Positions 25,755 to 31,261 of a stretch of 31,261 nucleotides of DNA are shown in pieces; positions within the stretch are counted from its first letter, which is position 1; each line of letters starts with the position of its first letter. The position numbers and the translations under genes were made by a program. The notes beneath the pieces are model-generated. The model was not told the origin of the DNA. It made no database searches and was given only the letters and a program-made list of their open reading frames with translations. This stretch comes from CAZAQS01 sp964486825 (GTDB lineage: Bacteria > Chloroflexota > Anaerolineae > Anaerolineales > UBA4823), in assembly GCA_964486825.1 (NCBI GenBank), contig CAZAQS010000024.1, forward strand, positions 1 through 31,261, in the 5' to 3' direction.

Positions 25755-26786
25755 ATGTTACCCTTCGAAGCGCTTACTGAAAAACTGGATAGCTACCCGC
25801 GCCTGCCGCTGGCAGAATATCCCACCCCGCTGGAGCCGCTGACCTGCCTGAGCAAAGAGCTTGGTCGCCCGATCTACATTAAAAGGGACGACCAGATCGG
25901 GCCGGGCTTAGGCGGCAGCAAGACTCGTAAGCTGGAATACCTGTTGGCGCACGCCCAAAAACTCAATGCCCGCAAAGTGGTGACCTTCGGTGGGCTACAG
26001 TCCAATCACGCCCGCCTGACGGCTGCTGCCGCCTGCAAGTTGGGCATGCAGGCGCACCTGTTCTATTTCGATCCCCGTCCGGCTCTAATGAAAGGCAACC
26101 TTGCCATAAACCAACTCCTGGGGGCGCGCATGCATTTCGTACCGCTTGGATCGACGGGCGCAGGCATGACCCTGGAGGCTACCTGCCGGCTTGTGCGCCT
26201 GCTGGCGCTTGCCAGGGTCGGGCCGCACTACTTCATTCCTGTCGGTGGGCACGGATGGCGGGGATGCCTTGGTTACGTTCGGGCTGCGCTGGAGGTTGAC
26301 AGGCAAGCCCGCCAGTTGGGACTGGAAAAAGCCTGGCTGGTGGTCGCTGCCGGCTCGGGCGGCACGCTGGCCGGGTTGATGGCCGGGCTGGCGCTGGTCG
26401 AATCTTCGATCAAGCTGCAGGGCATCGACGTAGGCAAACTCTGGAAGACCTTCCCGGCCTCCATCGCTCATATCGCCGGTGAGCTTTGCAGCCGGCTGGG
26501 AGCGCCCTTGCACTTCCACCCTGCGCAGGTCCCGCTGATCGAAAGCGAATATTGCGGGGAAGCCTACGCCGTACCCACCAGGGCTGGAGAGGAGGCCTTG
26601 CGCAGAATGGCAGGCTCGGAAGGCGTACTACTCGACCCGGTTTACACTGCCAAGGCCTTCGCCGGCTTGCTCGACCTGGTTGAGCGCAAACAGCTTGGAG
26701 AGAACGAGCCGGTCATCTTTCTACACACGGGGGGAAACCCCGCACTTTTCGCGAAGGCGGAAGAGTTCCATAATTCTCCAGATTGA
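25755..26786 (+). CDS. PLP-dependent ACC deaminase / D-cysteine desulfhydrase-like enzyme
   Basis: The 343-residue protein is a fold-type II PLP enzyme. YIKRDDQ, GLGGSKTRKLEYLL with the predicted Schiff-base Lys56, and FGGLQSNHARLTAAAA match the ACC deaminase/D-cysteine desulfhydrase group; AAGSGGTLAGLMAG is the phosphate-binding loop, and FLHTGGNPALF closes the chain. It would cleave D-cysteine or a related D-amino acid to an oxoacid plus ammonia; ACC itself is less likely without further evidence. It starts 14 bases after the oxidoreductase stop and ends 12 bases before the M28 gene. Confidence 0.85.
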   Translation: MLPFEALTEKLDSYPRLPLAEYPTPLEPLTCLSKELGRPIYIKRDDQIGPGLGGSKTRKLEYLLAHAQKLNARKVVTFGGLQSNHARLTAAAACKLGMQAHLFYFDPRPALMKGNLAINQLLGARMHFVPLGSTGAGMTLEATCRLVRLLALARVGPHYFIPVGGHGWRGCLGYVRAALEVDRQARQLGLEKAWLVVAAGSGGTLAGLMAGLALVESSIKLQGIDVGKLWKTFPASIAHIAGELCSRLGAPLHFHPAQVPLIESEYCGEAYAVPTRAGEEALRRMAGSEGVLLDPVYTAKAFAGLLDLVERKQLGENEPVIFLHTGGNPALFAKAEEFHNSPD

Positions 26787-26798
26787 AGCCGAGCGACA

Positions 26799-27980
26799 AT
26801 GACAGATTTCGAAAAATTGATGGGGGTGTTGAGCACTCCTCGCCCGAACGGAAGCCAGGCAGAGCAGCAAACCTGCCGCGCCATTCAAGGCTGGCTACGA
26901 GAGCGAGATATCCCCTACCAGACCCACGCATTCACCCATTACCCTTACTTCTTCGAATGCATCGGGGTATTCCTGGTGCTTTCACGCCTGCTGCTGGCAC
27001 TGGCGATCTGGTTGCGTTGGGGATGGCCTGCTCTAGCGATCGCCATCTTAGGCCTGATCGGCGCTACCCTTGACCAGGCCCTCCATATCCCTCTGGTGAC
27101 CTGGCCTGGTCGCAAACGAGGAGAGAATGTCCTGGTCCATTTTGGTCCTCCAGACCCAAAGCGAGAGCTGTTCTTTAGCGCACACTACGACAGCAAGACC
27201 GAATTACTGGACCACAACCAGCGTATGTTCTTCCTGAAAAGCCTGCCAGTTGGGATTATCCTCACCTTGCTCTTGGGCCTGTTGGGTCCCCTGGATGCCT
27301 GGCTGCTAGGGCGGGAATCCCCCTGGGCAACATGGACCTATTGGACCGGGTTTGCGCTGAGCTTGCCGCTGCTTTTCCTGGCGCTGGGATTGGGGTTGAA
27401 CATGTCGTTGGGCCGGTTGGTGAGGCCGAGCCCAGGAGCGGTCGACAATGGGACCGCCTGCGCCATCCTGCTGGGGCTGGCGGAACGCTTGCGAGGCGGA
27501 AATACTGTTTTGGAAAACACACGCCTGACCCTGGCGTTGTTCACTGGCGAGGAGGTTAACCTGCAAGGTTCGCGCGCTTATTGTGGCAGCAGGAACTTCC
27601 CTCTGCCAAGCGCAGCCATCAACCTGGAAGCCATGGCACAGGATGGGGACTACGTGTACTGGGAGCTGGATGGCAGCGTTTTCAAGTTGTCGCCCACCTC
27701 GGAAGAGTTGAACCGACTCCTACAAGACGTGATCCGGGAGGTGGCAGGGGTGACGCCTGTACCGGGTGGACCGGTTATCAGCGATGGGGCTTCATTTCAA
27801 TCACAGGGAATTCCGACCGCCATTATGGGCACATATCACTCGGTGATGAGAGATAGCGGTTTCCACCGTCCAACCGACAACCTGTCCCGCGTCGATTGGA
27901 CCCGCCTGCCCGAGGGAGTCGATATCCTGGAACGCATCCTGGAAATATACGATCAGGGAAACACCATAATAAAAAATTAG
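26799..27980 (+). CDS. membrane-embedded M28 zinc aminopeptidase-like protein
   Basis: The 393-residue protein carries M28 metal and catalytic residues: AHYDSK (His129), AVDNGT (Asp216), TGEEVNLQGS (Glu251, Glu252), NLEAM (Glu277) and SGFHRPTDNL (His356). Two pairs of hydrophobic helices (about 52-98 and 147-205) are inserted in and around the N-terminal half, so it is probably membrane-bound. The usual Asp of the NLD motif is Glu here. It should be an aminopeptidase on small peptides. The stop is immediately followed by the inverted repeat of the GxxExxY cassette, so the tail (NTIIKN) may have been altered by that insertion. Confidence 0.82.
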   Translation: MTDFEKLMGVLSTPRPNGSQAEQQTCRAIQGWLRERDIPYQTHAFTHYPYFFECIGVFLVLSRLLLALAIWLRWGWPALAIAILGLIGATLDQALHIPLVTWPGRKRGENVLVHFGPPDPKRELFFSAHYDSKTELLDHNQRMFFLKSLPVGIILTLLLGLLGPLDAWLLGRESPWATWTYWTGFALSLPLLFLALGLGLNMSLGRLVRPSPGAVDNGTACAILLGLAERLRGGNTVLENTRLTLALFTGEEVNLQGSRAYCGSRNFPLPSAAINLEAMAQDGDYVYWELDGSVFKLSPTSEELNRLLQDVIREVAGVTPVPGGPVISDGASFQSQGIPTAIMGTYHSVMRDSGFHRPTDNLSRVDWTRLPEGVDILERILEIYDQGNTIIKN

Positions 27981-27999
27981 GCCACGAATTTCACGAATT
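27981..27999. repeat. left 19-base inverted repeat of the GxxExxY cassette
   Basis: GCCACGAATTTCACGAATT is the exact reverse complement of 28336-28354. A third CACGAATT unit follows at 28002-28009, so the left end carries three short direct units. It starts one base after the M28 stop codon. Confidence 0.75.
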
Positions 28000-28031
28000 A
28001 TCACGAATTTTGAAAACATGGAGAAGCGAAA

Positions 28032-28277
28032 ATGTCTGAGATCCTATACAAAGAGCAGGCATATCAAATAATCGGAAGAGCTATGGAAGTTCATCGGATC
28101 TTAGGATCGGGTTTTCTTGAATCCGTCTATCAAGCCGCTCTTGCTCATGAATTCGAGCTGTGTAATATCCGTTTTGAACAATTAAAACATCTTCCGGTTA
28201 CATATAAAGGGATAAAAGTCGGGGACCATATTGCCGATTTTGTAATTCGCACTTTTGATCAACTTCGGTACAAATAG
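28032..28277 (+). pseudogene. truncated GxxExxY-family protein
   Basis: The 81-residue product starts MSEILYKEQAYQIIGRAMEVH and has the family signature GSGFLESVYQAAL followed by LPVTYKGIKVGDHIADFVI. Full GxxExxY proteins run about 120-130 residues and continue with a VELKA-type block that resembles a nuclease motif. Here a stop follows at FDQLRYK, so that half is lost. GGAGAAG precedes the ATG. The gene sits between perfect 19-base inverted repeats and is AT-rich against its neighbours, which suggests a mobile or domesticated cassette. The function of the family is unknown. Confidence 0.75.
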
Positions 28278-28278
28278 C

Positions 28279-28308
28279 TTGACATACAAAAGGATTGTCC
28301 GCTAATTT
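28279..28308 (+). promoter_or_regulatory. candidate promoter of the subtilase gene
   Basis: A perfect TTGACA (28279-28284) is followed after 18 bases by TAATTT (28303-28308). It lies inside the GxxExxY cassette about 70 bases before the subtilase start, so the cassette may supply the promoter. Confidence 0.4.
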
Positions 28309-28335
28309 TTCTTAAGATAAACTAATTTCGGTGTA

Positions 28336-28354
28336 AATTCGTGAAATTCGTGGC
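28336..28354. repeat. right 19-base inverted repeat of the GxxExxY cassette
   Basis: Exact reverse complement of 27981-27999. It ends about 20 bases before the subtilase start codon and just before its AGGAGG ribosome site. Confidence 0.75.
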
Positions 28355-28375
28355 AGACATTTTCAGGAGGACAAT

Positions 28376-30862
28376 TTGGAACAACCCTATTCAACCCCAC
28401 AAAAAGCAGATACGAGGGGCGGGTGCACTTCGATGATCCTGCTAATCCTGGCCTGGTCGTATACCGTTGGAATTTCCTTCGGCAGGATTGGGATCAGCCT
28501 GGTTGCCTCAGCCTTCGAGTACCAACTTCCGGATTCGACCGCCTTTAACCTTGCCGCCGGGCAGGCTGTCCTGCTACTCTTACCGCTGGCGCTGCTGGCC
28601 CGCTTCTGGAGAGAGCCTCGCTACGCCGGGATCTACCGGGCCTGGACGATGGCCGCCGGATTGGTGCTGCTGATGGCGCCCGTCCACTTCACCCGGCCCT
28701 TCCTTGCTCAGCAGCATGCCATTTTGCATATCCTCCTGGCCTGGCTATATATCTTCTTCTTGCTGTTCGTGACCCGCAACAGCCGGCGCTCAACAGAAGA
28801 TATAACTATTGCTCATGGATTGCATAAAGGGATGGCTCTGCTAGCAGCCGTGCTGGTAGCTGGCTTGTTCGCTTATCCCTGGCTGGCACGGGGTGCGCTC
28901 GGCTCGCTCCTGGATACCCTGCTCCAAGCTGTAGCTGCCTTATCGGCCGGCATTGCGGCTGCCGTAATCGTAGAGATTGGACTGTTGCGAACCTTCAAGG
29001 CCAGCCGTCCCTTGGGGCAAACCTACCTGGATGGCCCGGGCGAGCTTTCCCTGGCAGGCTTTGGCGCATCTACAGCACTGCTTATCCTTGCCAGCGCCAC
29101 TGCTTTTGGTTATGGAGGCATGCAGCTTGTATTGATGNNNNNNNNNNCATCCCTGGGTTGGGGCATGGTCTGGCTGAGCCGCACCCAAACCCCTGGTGAG
29201 CGGCTCCCACGGGCAAGCCTGCCCATGGGACTGCTGGTGGGCATGGCAGCCGCGGCCCCGATGACCCTGGTCGATCCCAGCGAACTGCACTTCCTGGTAA
29301 GCGCCTATCCAGGGGAGATATTTCAACTGGCATTGGGAACCGCCGGCCTTTCAGCCTTGATTGGCCTGTTCTTTAGCGCTTTATCGCTCGTGATCTTTGC
29401 CTGGGAAAGCAGGCAGAAAATTCCTGGTTCAACCCAAGAAGCAGTCTCTACGAGTAAACTCTCGCTCGCCCTGGTCACAGCCGTATGGGTGGTAGGAGTA
29501 ATCATTTATTTTGTCCTTGGACAGCCCGGTTTCTACGGTGAGAGCCTGTTCGTGATATTGAAGGAGCAGGCCTCCGTCCCCTCTTACATCCCCGGAGAGG
29601 ACTACTTCCAGCATCGAGTCCTGGTATACGATACGCTGGTCAGGCACGCCCAGGAGACCCAGGCCGGCTTGCGATCCGACCTGGACCGCTTCCGCCTGGG
29701 GTACACTCCCTATTACCTGATGAATGCGCTAGAGGTGCGCGGCGGTCCCCTGGTACGCCTGTGGCTCTCATCCCGGCCCGAAGTCGACCGGGTCCTGCTC
29801 AATCCCTGGATGCGCCCGCTGCCGGCCCTGCCAACGCCCAGCCCAGGGACACAACCTGCGCCACAAGAAATCCCGTGGAACCTGAGCCTGATCCAGGCAA
29901 ACCAGGTTTGGGATGAGTTGGGAGTGACAGGTGAGGGTATTGTGGTTGGCCAATCCGACAGCGGCGTGCAGGTGGATCACCCGGAGCTGGCCCACAATTA
30001 CCGCGGCCAGGCCGGCTCCCCAGGAGGGCACGATTACAACTGGTTTGATCCCTGGTACCACACGGAAGTCCCGCAGGATTTGAATGGTCACGGCACACAT
30101 ACCATGGCCACAGTTTCAGGGGCGAACACGGGTGTCGCCCCAGGTACAACCTGGTATTCGTGTGCCAACCTGGTGCGAGTTTTTGGCAACCCGGCCCTTT
30201 ACCTGGGTTGCATGCAGTTCATGCTGGCGCCCTTTCCTGTTAACGGCGATCCTTTCCTTGATGGAGAGCCCTCCCTGGGAGCACACGTAATCAACAACTC
30301 CTGGGGTTGCCCGGAGATCGAAGGTTGTGATCCCGAGGCGCTGCTCCCAGGCGTCCAGGCTCTTCGTGCAGCAGGCGTGTTTGTTGTGGTCTCTGCCGGG
30401 AATGACGGACCAGCATGTGAGACGATCAACGCTCCACTTGCGTTATATGAAGAGGTCATCTCCGTAGGCGCGGTGGACCGCAGCGGGCAACTGGTCGATT
30501 TTAGCAGCCGCGGGCCGGTGACGGCTGATGGAAGCTGGCGCACCAAACCGGATATCCTGGCGCCCGGTTTCGACGTTCTATCGGCCTATCCAGGCAACTC
30601 CTACTCTGCTCTCCCGGGCACATCCATGGCTGGTCCGCACGTCACCGGAGCGGTGGCCCTGATCTGGTCGGCCAATCCGGGATTGATCGGAGATATCGAT
30701 CGCACCGAGCAAATCCTGGCCCAATCGGCTCAACCTTACAGCGGGAGGATCCCGAACTGCCCGGGCGCGGACGAGCTACCAAGTACTGCCTCCGGTTATG
30801 GGATCCTGGATGCATATGCCGCCGTCCTGCTTGCCCTCGACCAACCGGCCCTGATGCGGTAG
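28376..30862 (+). CDS. polytopic membrane protein fused to an S8 subtilisin-like protease
   Basis: The 828-residue product has about ten membrane helices in residues 18-390, then a linker with a possible inhibitor-like propeptide region (about 400-500), and a subtilase domain from about 505. The catalytic triad is visible: Asp528 (QSDSGVQVDHPEL), His572 (NGHGTHTMATVSG) and Ser750 (GTSMAGPHVTG), with the oxyanion Asn in INNSWG. A perfect AGGAGG supports the TTG start. Ten N bases at 29138-29147 interrupt the membrane part but keep the frame. The protease probably faces the outside, anchored by the membrane part, and degrades proteins at the surface. It follows the GxxExxY cassette and precedes a CocE-type hydrolase. 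Confidence 0.85.
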   Translation: MEQPYSTPQKADTRGGCTSMILLILAWSYTVGISFGRIGISLVASAFEYQLPDSTAFNLAAGQAVLLLLPLALLARFWREPRYAGIYRAWTMAAGLVLLMAPVHFTRPFLAQQHAILHILLAWLYIFFLLFVTRNSRRSTEDITIAHGLHKGMALLAAVLVAGLFAYPWLARGALGSLLDTLLQAVAALSAGIAAAVIVEIGLLRTFKASRPLGQTYLDGPGELSLAGFGASTALLILASATAFGYGGMQLVLMXXXXSLGWGMVWLSRTQTPGERLPRASLPMGLLVGMAAAAPMTLVDPSELHFLVSAYPGEIFQLALGTAGLSALIGLFFSALSLVIFAWESRQKIPGSTQEAVSTSKLSLALVTAVWVVGVIIYFVLGQPGFYGESLFVILKEQASVPSYIPGEDYFQHRVLVYDTLVRHAQETQAGLRSDLDRFRLGYTPYYLMNALEVRGGPLVRLWLSSRPEVDRVLLNPWMRPLPALPTPSPGTQPAPQEIPWNLSLIQANQVWDELGVTGEGIVVGQSDSGVQVDHPELAHNYRGQAGSPGGHDYNWFDPWYHTEVPQDLNGHGTHTMATVSGANTGVAPGTTWYSCANLVRVFGNPALYLGCMQFMLAPFPVNGDPFLDGEPSLGAHVINNSWGCPEIEGCDPEALLPGVQALRAAGVFVVVSAGNDGPACETINAPLALYEEVISVGAVDRSGQLVDFSSRGPVTADGSWRTKPDILAPGFDVLSAYPGNSYSALPGTSMAGPHVTGAVALIWSANPGLIGDIDRTEQILAQSAQPYSGRIPNCPGADELPSTASGYGILDAYAAVLLALDQPALMR
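29138..29147. other. assembly gap (10 N)
   Basis: Ten N bases in the membrane part of the subtilase gene; the frame continues across it. Confidence 0.99.
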
Positions 30863-30954
30863 GGTTATTCCTGAATGGTAGATGGGGGAAACCCTTATTG
30901 CCCAACCAGGTTCGAAAATTTACACTTTAATGGATGTTAATGTACTTTGGCAAA

Positions 30955-30972
30955 CCCTGACAAGGGATTTTT
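30955..30972 (+). terminator. weak terminator candidate after the subtilase
   Basis: CCCT (30955-30958), a GACA loop and AGGG (30963-30966) are followed by ATTTTT. The stem is only four pairs, so this is a weak call. Confidence 0.25.
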
Positions 30973-31046
30973 GACCAACAATTGGGGAATAGAGATGACA
31001 CGTAGATCAAATTTAATAGGGAATTGGGATAAGTAGAAGGAGCAGC

Positions 31047-31261
31047 ATGAGCACCTTAATCATAGAGCGCGATATCGATATCCCCATGCGCGATGGGGTG
31101 TACCTGAAAGCGGATCTCTACCTACCGCAAGAAAGGAACCGCCTTCCGGTTCTGCTCCAGAGAACCCCCTACGGGAAAGGATTTTCAGCCACCAGCTTCG
31201 CCTTGTGGGCAGCCGAATCCGGATATGCCGTCCTGATCCAGGATACGCGCGGTCGCTGGGC
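31047..31261 (+). CDS. CocE/NonD (S15-type) hydrolase, N-terminal part
   Basis: The first 71 residues are in the window; the gene runs off the right edge. It reads RDIDIPMRDGVYLKADLYLP, then PVLLQRTPYGKG and GYAVLIQDTRGRW, all typical of the N-terminal beta strands of CocE/NonD and X-Pro dipeptidyl-peptidase (S15) alpha/beta hydrolases. The catalytic Ser block lies further on. AAGGAG stands a few bases before the ATG. The family hydrolyses esters or dipeptides with Pro; the exact activity cannot be told from this fragment. Confidence 0.83.
   Translation, partial: MSTLIIERDIDIPMRDGVYLKADLYLPQERNRLPVLLQRTPYGKGFSATSFALWAAESGYAVLIQDTRGRW

Noticed and set aside
27981..28354. Complete insertion sequence
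   Set aside because: There is no transposase and no visible target duplication; only a short truncated GxxExxY gene lies between the inverted repeats.

Overview
The window looks like a piece of a metagenome-assembled bacterial chromosome, most likely a Chloroflexota (Anaerolineae-type) heterotroph. This is an inference from the mix of families (GlpA-like dehydrogenase, DhaM-HPr-EI fusion, DUF5996, DUF2804, response regulator fused to a CpaE-type ATPase, many peptidases) and from moderate GC; no rRNA or other phylogenetic marker is present. Two 10-base N runs (24841-24850 and 29138-29147) mark assembly gaps. I see no tRNA, rRNA, CRISPR array or complete IS element.

Region 1 (90-6347, + strand) is a tightly packed operon. 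It holds a small membrane protein, a methyltransferase-like protein with a possible zinc ribbon, a GlpA-type FAD glycerol-3-phosphate dehydrogenase without its usual C-terminal iron-sulfur domain, an SdhB/FrdB-type three-cluster iron-sulfur protein, two SdhC/SdhD-like heme membrane anchors, and a single-chain DhaM-HPr-Enzyme I phosphotransferase. I read it as a glycerol/dihydroxyacetone module in which a G3P dehydrogenase flavoprotein replaces SdhA on a succinate-dehydrogenase-like electron-transfer base. This is the most novel-looking system in the window.

Region 2 (6374-12144, - strand) holds a dimethylargininase-like hydrolase, a TspO/MBR-like membrane protein with a good promoter, a DUF5996 gene plus a small partner ended by a clear terminator, an exported metallo-beta-lactamase-fold hydrolase with a lamin-tail domain, and a REC-CpaE/MinD-like ATPase directly upstream of it.

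Region 3 (12319-17337, + strand) has a YfcE-like phosphoesterase, then a putative glycoside hydrolase, a DUF2804 protein and an MFS transporter. Region 4 (17338-22751) has a 332-base noncoding stretch with a 104-base inverted-repeat structure and a 24-base operator-like palindrome, then a C69/secernin-like Ntn hydrolase, a creatininase remnant, a C45-type acyltransferase/hydrolase, an extended SDR and a TGS-domain GTPase.

Region 5 (22793-31261) has an MFS transporter divergent from an oxidoreductase, PLP-enzyme and M28-peptidase operon. Between them lies an array of four TGCC-N3-GGCA dyads spaced 21, 21 and 20 bases. After the M28 gene comes a 374-base GxxExxY cassette bounded by perfect 19-base inverted repeats, then a membrane-anchored subtilase and the start of a CocE/S15-type hydrolase. 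The right half is rich in peptide- and amide-cleaving enzymes, consistent with a peptide- or amino-acid-scavenging lifestyle.
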